The notes under the pieces are model-generated. The model was not told where the DNA came from. It worked only from the letters and a program-made list of their open reading frames with translations, and ran no database searches. From Capillidium heterosporum (taxonomy: Eukaryota > Entomophthoromycota > Entomophthoromycetes > Entomophthorales > Capillidiaceae), in NCBI GenBank assembly GCA_016630905.1, contig WBMQ01000003.1, positions 2,852,001-2,916,000 of the forward strand: 64,000 nucleotides of DNA, given 5' to 3'. Shown in pieces: positions 45,114 to 58,385 of this stretch. The translations under genes were made by a program, and so were the position numbers. The first letter of the stretch is position 1; the number at the start of each line of letters is the position of its first letter.

Positions 45114-45877
45114 TCAAGTTGGGAATGGTGGCCGCCCAAACTTTACGTTCAACTTCCCTACTGTGGTGTAAGACTTTGGACCTTTAACGTATATAAAATT
45201 GGCGATCAAGGCAATGTTTGTAAAAGTCGCTTTGCTTCTATAATACTATTTTTTAGTTTATTTGTAGATTTTGATACTTTAATCTTTTAAAGCGACACCA
45301 GCAAGGTATATTTAGGCAAGTTGTAGATACTTTTTATTTTTGGAACTACTATGCTTTCTATTAAGCTGATTTATATTTACAACACTACTTTAACAAATTA
45401 GTAGTTGAATTATCCCATGCGCTAGTTTTTTGTATTGGGTTTTAAATCTTTTATAGATGCATGTTGATTTCATTTACTTTTTATATACGTGTATCTTTGG
45501 CTATCCTTTTATTTCAACTTTATTAGAAGGCTATATTCGATTCTCAATGCTTGTCTTTGCAAATACAGAGTGGTGCTTTTGATATACTTTTATAAAACTG
45601 ATATTTATCGATTCCTACTTTATGAGCTTCCTTTAAATTTCATACATCATAAATAGATTTGACTTAATTATCAAAATTTATATACATAATGTAATATATA
45701 CTCAGTATTCAAATTTCTCTCATTGACAGCTTGCCTCTATATACTCGCTAACTTATTTCTTCAACATATCAAAACTTTAATCCTTCTAAATATAAAGGAG
45801 GAACTTATATAAACACCATTCAAATTCAGCTTCAAAGTTTATTTATAAACTATCTAAAACAAAATTGTAAAAGATGC
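45114..45877. other. Intergenic between convergent genes
   Basis: AT-rich 3' flanks of LSM12 and TRA1; nothing else seen. Confidence 0.5.
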
Positions 45878-48800
45878 TTACAACCAGGGCATCCAACTAT
45901 AATCCATCATGCTTAATTTCAAGCTGTTAGTGGCATGATTCACCAGATCTATGACCGGTTGGGTAGGTAAGGTCTTAGCCACTGTCTCCTTGTTTAAGTT
46001 GGGAGGACAAGTCAACGACTCCAACCGATCCATAACCCCCGAAACCATCTTTAGAACGTGAGGGTGGGAATCTGACATAGGGTCCTGTGTAGGATCTAGC
46101 TCTCGCTGATCGGGCTGGCTAGACGTGGTAGGTCTTACAAATAAGTACCAAAACAGATACTCGTCCCTAAAGTATAATGGGAGATAGTAAGCCAATTCCA
46201 AGTTGTTTCCAGCCATGGCTTGAGTGGCACCGATCATAGCCCCTATGAACGATCCACTTATACCGCGTGCAGTTATTAGATGCTGTAAGTTGGGGGTCAA
46301 CCGGAAGGGAACCTCCTCTCCTAGCTGGAACTCGGGACTTTGGACCTGTAATGTGGGGTAAGCTTCGTTCAGCCATACGACACCCGAATCTAGACCCAGG
46401 AGTATTGTAGAGGGGACGCGGGAACCAATGTTGAAGCAGTAAGTCAGCAGTGAAATGAGGGCCAGTTGCTTGGTCATGTGCTTGTTGAAGTGCCACCACT
46501 GCGTGTAGTTGGACACGGTACGCTTGAGAAAGTCCTTGACTAGAGATTGAGGGACCATGCTGTCGGAGATCTCGTTGACGGCGGCCAGCTTCAAATTCAC
46601 CAGTTCAGTACTGCCAATCTCCTTACCGTTAGAGTTTGGATTCATAGTGGCTTCACTGAGACGCTTGAGGTAGTGGGTGTAGGGTAGGTCTTTGCTCATG
46701 CCCTGATTTAGGCAGTAATCCTCGAATATATCTTGCAAAGAGATAAAGGAATTATCGTACTGTACGAGACGCAGGTTCTGGGTTAGACTCACGATCTTGG
46801 GCTGGTAGAACTGCAGCTGCCGAGAAGCCGATTGGAAATGCCGGCCCATCATCTTGTTAATGTGTCGTGTCAGCATGGCCATGCGTTCCTCCCTTCTGTC
46901 GCTATGGTTGGATCCGTGCTGGACTAGGAAGGAGAAAAGAGCACCGTTGTGGGCACGGATTGTCAGCTTGTAGCTCAAGTTGCCGTTAGATTTGATGATC
47001 TGGACGTCGGGCATAAAATAAGCTACCTTGACCAAGTCATAAATTTCGTCAGTAAGGTCAAAGTACTGACCAGGTACCAACAAATTCTTCAAACTGGGGC
47101 CGTCAGGCATTCACTAGTTCGGGCGAGAACTGTTCCAGAGGTAAGGTGATGGGTTGTAGGTTGAGAACCTTGTCGAACTTATCGCGCCATCGCGACATAT
47201 GGTCGATGAAGTCGACTAATGTCAGCTGACGCTCCATAAAGCACTTGTTGAAGGCATCACGTACCGGGCCTTGGGGCAAGATAGGGATACATTCTTGCAA
47301 CTTTGTACGTTGCAGCTGCATATAGTCGAACTTAGGGTTGGCTTTGATCCCCCGTAACTACACCGTTGAGCGTATGTATGGCTTCACTGACGAGTTGACC
47401 AGTCAAGTAGAACATAGTCTCTTCAACTCGATGCTGGGGTGGGTTCGAAAGACCTAAGGTCAGTAGATTTGAGGATACAGCAAATAGTGGGGCCTGGACC
47501 TTGATCGAGTCGGAAAGTTCCGCGATGCAGTCCCATGCTTGCTTGTATACGTCCTTACCCGTGGAGTCGACCTCCCTATGGACCATCTTTCGCAGGACAG
47601 CAACTTCTTCCCGTGCGGTTGCTAAGTGGAAGTACAGCGCTTGGGGATACCACTTGGCAATCTGTAACAGGATGGCCATCACCGTTGCCGAATATGGTGC
47701 AGTAAGCATGTTTAGAAGTTGTGGGATGAAAGCAAGCCAATACCAATACGGGAGTTCCGATTTCAGGGCATCGAAGGACTTGGTCAATGTACCATCTTTA
47801 TCATCCAGGTTGAACAGGTACAGCAATTTGGCGATGAAATGTCGTGATTTGAAGTTGCGATACTGACTAGAGGCTTGAACGTAGCAATTGACAGCGAAGG
47901 TTCCGTTCTGGAAGTCTTTCTTTTTGAGGAAGATCTTCTCGTTGAACTTGCCCCACTCGGCCCAATTCTTGGCTAGATTCATGTCCAGTCGGGTGGCATC
48001 CGAAAACGCTTGGTTGGCCTCATCGTCTCGATCTAGCTTGGATAGGAATTGGCCCTTCAAGTTGTGGATACTTGGATTTGAAGGTGGGATTCAGTATGTT
48101 GATTGTCATCCTATTTAGAGAGTCTAAACCTTTGTTGAGTTCACCGGCTATGAACAGAGCCTTCACTTCTTCCTGCAGTTTAATGTAGGCGTCTGATATG
48201 TGGATGTTGGGTAGCGACTGTAAGTTGAATAGAAGTAGTCGCGAAGTCGTGAGTTGGCACTGGTGTCGCGCAGCTTTGGCAAATTGGTTCCATAGATGCG
48301 CCAGCTCATGGTGCCCTTTCTGGAGTAATGAATACGTTTGTACGGGCCCATTTAACGCTGCTTGATGTTTCTCTAATTTCAAATGTAGTGGGTGCAATAT
48401 CATAGTTATGGAACTGAACACATGTCTACGCCAACCTACGAGATCAGCCCAAAACTCCATAGAATCGCATTTGGTAGGCAATCGGTTGCGCCATGGCTCC
48501 AAAAACTTGTGGATGTTTTCGTTGGCCACTTCAATGTTGTTCAAGTTGACTTCAACCAATTGACCAAAGATGGAGGCGCACAAACTAGCTTCAAAGAGCT
48601 GCTGACAGCAGTTGAGTAAGGGGAGGTAGGTTGGTGACACAAAGTCGGGGAGCATGTGCCACTGGGTAGCCGCCGCCTGGGTGGCATCCCTGTAATGTAC
48701 TTTGAATTCGGGGATCTGTTCGGCTAGGTCGATACCGGGTGCAGATATAGTGGCAAAACTTCGGTACAGTTTCGTCTGGAAATTGAAGGGGAAGCCGAAG

Positions 48801-51800
48801 GAACCGTTCTCATGTTGGCCAAGTAAATCTTGGAACCGGGTGCAGTCTTCGATCCAGTTTATGTTCTGCCACTTTGCTCGTAAAAGCAAAGACGAGTTTC
48901 CAGTAGCTTCACCCAAGTCTTCCAAGGTTTCCCACTGCTGCAACCGTTCAGTACATAAAACCCACTGGTCCTCCCACAAGCTGTATTCGGACTCACATGA
49001 GGGCAAGGTAGCTTTTCCCACCTGCGACTGGACCGACTCTAAGACAGCCTGGGCCTGATACCAATAGTTGAGCTGGCAGTGAGACATGGCGACACTGGTA
49101 GCTGGGTATTTTGACCTCCGTATCCACAACGCGTAGAAGGTATCCTCTTCGTTCAAATTTCTAAACAACTCACCCAAAGCATCTTCAATGCTTCCAATTA
49201 AAAACGTATAATCCTTGTCAGGGTTCGTATCGATGAAAGTTAAAAAATTATCGAGGAGTTGTATGGCGACATGCCAGGCATTGAACGACATCCCTAGATA
49301 CTTTACCAGTTGAGGCGGAATGATGACGGTGGGGTGGCACTTCTCGAATCCGGTCATTAAACTCTGGATGACGTTGGGGCGTAAGTTGACCTGCTTGTTG
49401 TGGTAGGGCTTAGTAAATAACGTAACCACCGCTTTCATGGTTAGTGTAGACTCCTTGTCAGTCATTGTACCCCAAGCTTGCGGGAAAAGTTGAGCCCACA
49501 GTTCGTGAGTTAAAATATTGTCCATGGCAATCAAAGTCTGTAGTGGACCTACGATATCCCCCGTCTTGCAACTCTCGAAAGTTGTTCTTAAGGTGTTGAG
49601 ACAATTGGCCAAGTTGATGGCGTTTACATCGTCGGTGGATGGACATGCCACTCTCCTCGGGTTAGGTATGAAGACTACAGTAGGCATAAACAGCTTTCTG
49701 GACTCGCTCGTCGGCCGTAGTTGTGTTTCCATGCTTACGGTTCCCAGCAGCAGGTACAAAGCTTGGGGGATCCAGTAATACTCGGCTAGACGCTCCCAGT
49801 TGTGGACACTAAATATATACTGGATACGAGCGTACAATTTTCGCGTGATACTACCATCCAAAATCTCTAGGAACTTGGCCTTCAGCTGTGGGAAACTGGC
49901 TCGGGTGCCTAGCATGAAAGCTGACTCCAACTTGACCGTCAACTCGGTCTGTAAAAACTTGGGAGTCGTGTAGATCTTCAAAACCAGGTTTAAGAAGTCG
50001 TGAAGTAGTGAATCATCACACCGCTTCTCCATCTCAGTCATAGAAACTAGAAGGTTAGCCTTCTCCTTGTAGGTGGGGAAGCTTTCCTTGGGGTTCAACA
50101 GCCAGTTCTCGGTGGTTTCGAAGAGCAGTCGCAGTAAAGTTAAGTTTGGGCTCTTTTCCAAAATCTGGCATAAGGAGGCTAGGAAAAGCTTACGTTGGTC
50201 ACCGAGTTGGGAAATGCGTAGTTTAAGTACATTGAAAGTAACTATCAAGTTGTTGGTGATAGAGTCGTTGGTAAGTACCATGTTGGACTGGTTCTGAATT
50301 AAGGCGGGGAAGGAATTCCTCCAGGATGCCAGCTTGGAGATGGCCCCACTTTCGTTCTTTTCATTGTTGGAAGGATTGGTATGTTCCCGCGTCAACTTTT
50401 GTAACAGTTTCGTCAAGGTAGGGATGTTGGGATCGATTAAATCGGGCCTCGGTACGGCAATGGCATCCAGTATTAGTAAAGTCGCACTTATCGAAAATAC
50501 GTCAGTAAGCCCCTTCTGAACCGTAGTTTCAATTAAGCTTACAAAATTCAAAGCCTCAGTATTGTAGTCATTTGTAGCCGGATCGCCCAGCCTACTGAAA
50601 GCCAATTTCAATATAGGGTGGATAGCACAAGCGGTAACGTAGTTCAAGTGCTTGAAAACTAAAGCGACTACATCCTTGAGTTGGCCGATGTATTGCTTCG
50701 TCCACTCCTCTTTGTAAGTTTGCATTGCTACGTACAAAAACTCGACGATCATAACCACATTTGTCTGGCTCTCGTTGCTATCTTTGGACTTTAAGCTGTC
50801 TTCCAAAGTATCAAAGTGAATGGGGACCTGCTGCCAGCTCTCCAAGCTAATGAAGTTTTTGAAGAGAGGGAGCAGCTTGAAGCTGTAGTTGTTGCGTAAA
50901 GCCTGGATCGCTGGAGAAGAAGTACAGTTTAACCAACGCGTTGAGGACAACACTCTTCATGATGTCCGTCAGCTGAACGTCGGGGTCATGAACTGCTGTG
51001 TCGGACGGCGACATCTTGACCTTTTTACTGTCAGCTTCAGTTCGGGGACTTAGAGCGTTGCTACGCTTACCACCAGGAGTTGTAGTATCAGAAACTTCGT
51101 CGCTCTCCATCTTTTCAGCTTCTTCGTCAGCTTTATCATCGACCTCCACCTTCCTAGGCGTTTTCTTCAATCCACAAGAGTTCCCACTTGTATATAGTCT
51201 CAGCAATCTGTAGTAGAGCATTCTTGGATTCTGAATGGATGTACTGGTATATTAATCTGGGTAGCATATGGATCATTTGGGGCAAAAAGTGCCTGCGGTA
51301 CGGATAAAATATTTCGGCATGAGTGAAGATGAGATGATAAACGCTACAGAATACGGTAGAATTGTAAACTTCGTCGCTCAGTATCTGCTTTGTAAACCGA
51401 ACCCAGAGTGGGAACCTTCGATCGACATTCATCTTTATATTCCGCTTAGGCAGGGTTGTGATTATGGTGTCTAGGGCGTACCTCACCAAGAACTTGGTTT
51501 CCGTCTGACCAACTTTTAAGAGAGAGCCATAGACGTGCATCACGATATTCTCAGGGGACTCATAGGCGGAAATAAATCGGGCGGCGAGGAGGATGAGCAG
51601 CATGCCTACATATCATGTCGTTTAACTTCAAATTGGAGAATCCAAACTGGATGATGTCTTTACGGTACTCCGATAGCTGGTCTGGTAGGTACTGGATGAG
51701 GAGGGTCGTCAACTGGATCATCTCCAACTTGAAGTACTCTTCGAGCTCATTGTTGTTGTCAACTGAGGCCGGATTCAGTAAGTTCCATACCTTGCGACTT

Positions 51801-54800
51801 AAAAGCTTTATCATATCCCCAGTAACTAGACCAGTTGATTCTTCTCGAACGAAGGAAACTAGTAGGACGGGATTCACTATTAAGTGGGCAAAGGTAGCTA
51901 GGCCAAAAGTGTCAAACGAAGGATCTCCGATGTTGTTGATAAAGTATTTGAGGATGACTTGGCGCTTCGCTAGGTCGGCATTGAGTACTAAGCTACGAAT
52001 GTATCGTCGCAAAAAGGTGTAGTCCATTGACTTTAAAGGAACAAAGCCATTGGTTATATAGTAAAGTATAGTGATGTTTTCAGGGTTGAGGTCGAAGTAA
52101 CTTATGAAGATGTTGACTATAGTGAAAGTTAACCTACTTTTGGACAATGTTTTTACGGGGACTTTGGGTTCACCTTTCACTAACAACTCTTTCCAGATGG
52201 TAACTATCCTTTCAAATATGGCAGGGTGCTTTAACAACCAACTGGCATCCTCCCGACTACATACATATATTATGTTTATAAAATGATGGGTTAGGCTGTC
52301 AATTTGCTCACTATTATCTGGTTTGTCCAATGTATGTTCCAGTAACTTGTCCAACTTTTCGACCACCATCTGCTGTAGAGGCTTGGCGTCCTTCATCGCC
52401 AAAATAGCAATGAAGAAGGTGGCATAGGGTTCGTTACCTAAATTCTCGTAAAAGTAATCGATAGACTCGGAGGCATGCTTGTTCAAGAACAGTAGAAGGC
52501 TATTCCTCAAAGGCGTCGAAGTGATACGTCTCAGGTGAGTCTCCACTTCAATAGTGAAGGGTACTAGCTTGTTCATGAACAAATCTGCTGAAGGTGGTAG
52601 CAAGTGGAAGACCTCGAAGATGTTGGCAATTACTAGAACTTCATTTCTATCACTAAGGTGTGTGTTTGTCAGATCCTTGTTTAGATTTTGACTTGTCCAT
52701 TGCCGCATACTCTCGAATAACTTAACCCCAACCTCTGTCTTAAAGTAGGTGGGTAAGATCTGTAGCAACCTTTGTAGCCCCTTGATGGTCTGGATCGTAA
52801 GTGCGTTGGGGTCGCTGATGGTAGTCAAGTACGGCTTCAAGACATCATGTAAAACCTCCTTCGGGAATCGAGATACCTGACTCGTCAGGTTCATCAAGCC
52901 AAACTTGGAGGCCTCAGCTAATTCGGTGTATGAGTTGTGTAAGAACCTAAAGAAGACCTTCAAAGCCCTGGTCCTTAAGGTAGTCGGTTGAGAGGTCTTC
53001 TCAATAAAAGTTAGGCAGGCTAGTATGGCCTCGATCAGCTTGATACGGAAGTTGGCCATCAAAGTTTCATCCTGTGACTCAAAGTTCTCGAAGCTAGCGT
53101 CATCTGAGTCAAGTAAAGCTAGACATTCGGCTACGAAACTAGGCAGATGCTCTTCTCCTTTTATAAACGCGCAATCAGCCTTCAGTAAAAAGACGGTGGC
53201 GTCGTAAGTTCCCATCATCAACGAAAGTGGTAACGACCGCATAGGACGGATGAACATCAGCCAAATTAAGCGCTCAGAAAATGGCTGCAATAGGTCGGAG
53301 ATTGATAGACCAACCAATGACGAGAAGTGGTTGACAACGTCCTGCATGATCTCTCGGAATATAGCGTTGGAATTGAAAAGCTCATTCACAATCAACTGTA
53401 AAAAGTCCTTGATCCGATCCAATTTCACGTCGGTATCCAGTTTCTCTTGATCTGGTTGATCGAATGTATAAAAGAGTTTACTGAGGTAAATTAAAGAGTC
53501 CTTGATCAGCTGAGAGTAAGAGTTTAGCGTAGTCGGACAGCACTTTAGAGAGTGAATCAGAGATTTGACGATTCTTCGTTCGTGTCGCTTGACCCAACTG
53601 ATGTCAAATTCGAAGCTCTTTACCATCAGCATAATCGACTGGCACGCTCCCTCCTTGATGAACCAGGCCTCTTTGTAGCAGTAGGAGCATAACTTGTTGA
53701 GGATCTGTGAGTAGGCTGGGATCTTTGAAAGCAAAGACTTGGAACCCACGATGCCTACGAAGTGCTGCTCTAAACTCAATAGGGACTTTGTTCCAAGTTC
53801 GGACATTTTTTTGTCGTTGGAGGTCATCGTGTCGACTAGTGAATCCAATATCGCATCAGTTGATATTGTAAAATCGGCTCGGTCCGGCTTAAGGATGCCC
53901 ACCTCCGGCTTAGAATCCAAAATTTCGACGACTTTACTCAATGCAAAGTAGGCTAAAATACCATCGATCAAAGCCCAGGCCTCATCGTAGAAATCGGGGT
54001 AGGTGGCGGCAACGTATAGTGCATCGATAATAGACTTTAGGTTAGAGTCATTGACACTACGCTTGAGGTTGGACATTGGTTTACTGAGAGCTACGATTCG
54101 ATTGAGACGCTCCACTTCATCAACCGGCTTCAAGATGGATTCGCTGGCTGGTACTAATTGCATCGAGTTGACCTCGAATTCTTCGTCATCTTGATTTTCG
54201 AAACAAGCAAGAATCTGGCTACGTAGCCCAATGATGTCTCCGGGGTAAAGTTCTTCAAGGGGCATACTTAGGGCCAGGCAACTCTTTATGAACTGCAAAG
54301 ATTTTTTCTTGTAAAGGAGGTCACTGCTACCATCTTCAAGACACTGACGTGCCAGTTGCAATACACTACCCAAGTTGATTTTGTTGGTAAACGAGGTACC
54401 ATTGTACTCAAACAAAACCCCAAAGTCATAGCCAAAATTCTTTTGCGATTCGATTATAGGTGCGTGTTCCAAGAAGGTACGATTAGCCTTACCTAACTTC
54501 CCCAGTATCCGCATAACCGTCATGGTCGGTGATTGATCGTGTGGTGGTGGTTTAAACAGCTTCCACAGCTTGTATATTAGTTGATCGGCCAGTGGACTAA
54601 TTACATTTGCTAATTTATCAGTTGAGATGGTATCAGCAAAATGCTCAAGGACTTTTAAACCTTTGACCAAGATCTCACTGTCCATTTCCAACGCTAAGCA
54701 TATGGGCCGCATGAAGTGATGCAGATAAGGTACGTAGCTGGATATGATGCCTGAGATATTGAGTAACAATTCAATGACCAAATTCTTCTTCTCGGTGGAC

Positions 54801-57391
54801 TGGATAGTGTATAAGGCCAAAGATAGGTCAGGTAATAATCTGAGGTAGTACTAGCATAGCATACTCCAACACTTTGGGGAACTGAATTATGGTCGATCGT
54901 GAGAAGAATACATTCAGCAGTATGTAGTAGTTGTCGGCCTCATCTGACTGTGGTGAGTTTACCAAACACTTTCTTATTATGGTTGCGATCCTTGAGGAAA
55001 CTATGTGTTCAGGAGTGGAAGGGTATCTGCTCAAGGACTGAAATACGAGGCAGAATAGATATAGGATTCGTGAAGTGACTATGGGCGTTGACTTGCCCAA
55101 CCCGTTCAACTTCTTCATCAGAAATGTAAAAAGCAAGTTGGAGAATAGTGGACCTAATTTCTCACTTGACAAGAAAAGTTTAGGTAAGCTGGCCAAGTGC
55201 TGATTCTTTACGAAACTGTCAAAAAGGAAGTCGAGGTGGGTGGCCATGACCTCTTGAAATATGGCCGAGTCGCTGTGATGGAAGACAAATACTAGTATTT
55301 TGATTAACTCGTTGCTGTTGGAGCTTTCCGGTAGTTTAAATAGCAACTCCCCATCCCGGTTCTTCATGGGTATATCCTCGTTTTCAGGAGGACTGTCGAA
55401 GTAGAACAGATCGGTACATGCTATTGTATCTACGAACAACTTCTGGAACAGCTGGATCTCCTCTGGTAAGAATCCAATGGCGACGTCTTTATAGAAATTC
55501 TGCATAATGGGGTTGTGGGTGGTTATGGTGTTGGTCAAGTAGAGCCCTCTCGAAATCGTCTCTAGCCCAGAATACATGTACTTAAAAGCCGATCGTATAT
55601 CCTTCAGATGTTCTACGGCATCGTGTGGGGGCTTTACCAACGTCGAGAGCGGTCGAATCTTGTCAAAGTCAAAGTTCTCCAAAGTCTCCTTGTCCAAGTC
55701 GGTCAAAGATGGGAATCCTTTATAGGATTTATCAGCTTGGCAGGCCAAGTAATGTCGCTTAATGGTAGGTAGGTTGACCTTCATTGCCTCCACCTTGTTG
55801 ACAAAGGCAGTCAAAGATTTGGATTAAAAGTTTACGGGCCTCAATCTTGTTGTTGTTGGTACCGATGATCTCGACGATGTTCAGCAGTAGCTTTGCACAC
55901 ACGATTTGCATATTGTGAGTCAGGTGATGGTCGTTTAGCCCACTGATGAAAACTTTTATAATGTCGGCGAACTGGTTCAAGTCGAACTCTTTCTTGAAGT
56001 AGTGAATAATTTCGGCCACCACTGAGTAGCTTAGGTATTTCTGAGTCTCTTTGGTAAGAACACAATTCCAGCCCATTATATCATTTGAAAGTAGGGCCTT
56101 CAAGTTGGAGGTTAAAAAGGGACGTGCATCGTTGCAAATCGTATATGTTAGCGAAAAGAAAAGATCCTTCAACTAGGTTAGCAGAATTTAGTATAGCATC
56201 ACTTACTTTCCGAGTTGTTATCTGGTCGATGGGGCAGTCGCATAGCAGTCGGATGTTAATCTCGATTACCTCTTCGATGCTTGGTAACGCAATAATCTCA
56301 TTCTTGTGTAGCATGGTTATGAAAACTAAGGCCTAAAGCAAGTTAATACATGCCTTTTAATGGAGCGTTACTTTGATTTGGGAAGCTATGAAGTCAGAAT
56401 ATTTGGCCTTGTTCTTTACCAGAGGGCTGACACCGACATAAAACTTATCGTTAGCTTTGGCTGCCTGATGGGCTTCCATCTGTGGTTTAGCCTGCACCTT
56501 TAAATACTAAAAATAATTAGTGGTTTATAAGTAAAATAGTGGTACCTGAAACATGGATGGAAATATAGTTTCCACATAGGACTGAAACTTGTCTTTGTGG
56601 GAGGCTTGGAATCCTTTCATAATAGCTGGTATCTCGTAGACGACTTTAAAACTGGTGGTCCCTTTTGACAGAATGCGATTGTTTGGATCGGGTAGCTCGA
56701 GGTTTGGAGAGGTTGCCCTCGGTGAGTTGACCTGAATAGGTACGGGCTAAGATATTGGGAAAAATAAGTGCTGGGTCAAATGCAAAGTACTTGGTATACA
56801 AAACTTACCGTTGAGGCTACTGGTGTAGATGGTTCATCGAAAAATCCTTGTGAGAAAGTTGTCATGGAAGTGTAGATATCCTGTATCGTCCTAAAGAAGT
56901 CACCTACCTGATCTCCAAGTTCCAACACGTAAAACCTGTGCAAGTCGGCTAAAATCTTTAAAGAGGCCAAGGCGTTCTCTTCATTATCTACTTGAACTAT
57001 TTTCAATAATGTCCGAGCTAGTATTGACACCTGTGGCTTCAGTGCGACGCCAAATGAAACTCTGTAGATTATTTCTAACAATGTACTTCTCAATTTCTAA
57101 AGCAAAATAAGCAAAAATGAAGAGGGAATGCAAACCTGTTCTAAAGCTTTTGGTGAGAATGAAGGTGGAATGTCGTTTAACAAAGTGTTGAGTACTGGAA
57201 GTATAACCGTTAAATTTTTGGAGATTTCGTTTGTGAAGAATAGATCGGAACTGTCTTTCAAGTCCATTGCTATCTTCAGCTTAATGTTGAGACCTTATAA
57301 AACAATTAAAAAAGTAAAATGGGGTAAATTTACCTAGTTTGGGATCAGCTAGTCGGGCAGCATACTTGTCTACACTAGAGCTGTTGTACAT
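45878..57391 (-). CDS. TRA1: TRA1/TRRAP pseudokinase scaffold of SAGA and NuA4, with eight +1 frame steps
   Basis: Giant PIKK-family protein that binds activators and tethers histone acetyltransferase complexes. Six 5' introns (34-62 nt) separate exons 57334-57391, 57136-57293, 56809-57096, 56546-56746, 56372-56506, 56207-56332, then one 10.3-kb exon to 45878. HEAT repeats fill most of it. The FAT region contains LKGQFLSKLDRDDEANQAF and WAEWGKFNEK. The C-terminal kinase-like lobe (WHFNKHMTKQLALISL, NIGSRVPSTILL) lacks HRD/DFG catalysis as in all Tra1, and the FATC end is MDYSWMPWL. The frame advances by +1 at about 55.81, 54.83, 51.59, 51.18, 50.91, 48.06, 47.33 and 47.11 kb. There is no room for introns and the family sequence continues directly across (for example RHAA / LLAARFISAYE). 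Removing eight bases gives 11,253 nt, 3,750 residues, the yeast Tra1 size. Essential in budding yeast. Confidence 0.93.
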
Positions 57392-58385
57392 CTTGACTTG
57401 AGCTAAACCTTGGAACTTGAATGCGGTCTTGAAACTTTTGCTTCACTTTGTCTTGACGATAGCTTTGTTTTAGGATTGTTTTGATGGCTAGAGCTTAGCT
57501 TTGCCTGCTAAGTTTAAGAGATTTGATTCAAGTGTCCTGGAAAAGTTGACAATTAAATTTATATCATGACAAGCATTTCTTTTTAGTTTATTGGTTTTCA
57601 ATTGAACTTTAGAATTATTTAAACAAATGAGACTGCTAAGAAAGTTCATTTACTAAATTGGAAAGATTTCTGCCAATAACTTTGCAAGTTCTATTACTGT
57701 CATAAAGAATAGAGCATACTCTAAAATTTTATAAGACAAATATTCTAATACGGATTTCATTCAATTAGCAACTTTGGAATCTAAAGATATAAAAACCATT
57801 ATACTATATAATGCTATACATCTCAAAACACTTTGGGATCTTGTCCACCCTAGATTAAAGCTTCTATTCTACTAATAAATTTTTAGCTTTCAAATTTACA
57901 TTTTCCTTGATTTCTTACAAGATACATAAAGAAATTGTATATGCGGTTTACTATATTTTGTACTTTTATATGTGCTTTACTAGAGATAATCAACTAAGAA
58001 GAAAGTATAGTTTTTTAAAGCCAGACAATATGAAGGGCTACTACCCTTCAAGAGTCTCAAAAGCATACATGAAAGATGCCATTTCGATTGCCAAAGCAAA
58101 TGTATAAACTTAATAAGAATGTAATTTTAATACTCTCTTTTTCAAGCCACATCTACAATTTGATTAAGCTTTATTTAATGAAACTGTAGGTATAAATCAG
58201 AGCAGAGGGAGTATATGTGATAATTTAAGAAGGCCTATTTCAACTAGAGGTTTAGAATTTACCTATCTAATAAAAATATGATTATACAACTTGAACATAA
58301 ATATAGGGTTATAAATAGTAGTAGGAAGGGTATTTAAACATTTGATGTTTATTAATCTCTAAACTTAACCTAGAAATTCAGTATC
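57392..58385. other. Intergenic: TRA1 promoter and LCB1 3' flank
   Basis: A 66-codon plus-strand frame (57907-58107) is present but has no recognised domain or exon partner. Otherwise AT-rich. Confidence 0.45.

Noticed and set aside
57907-58107. 66-codon plus-strand ORF between TRA1 and LCB1 as a gene
   Set aside because: Low-complexity start, no recognised domain and no exon partners; probably chance.
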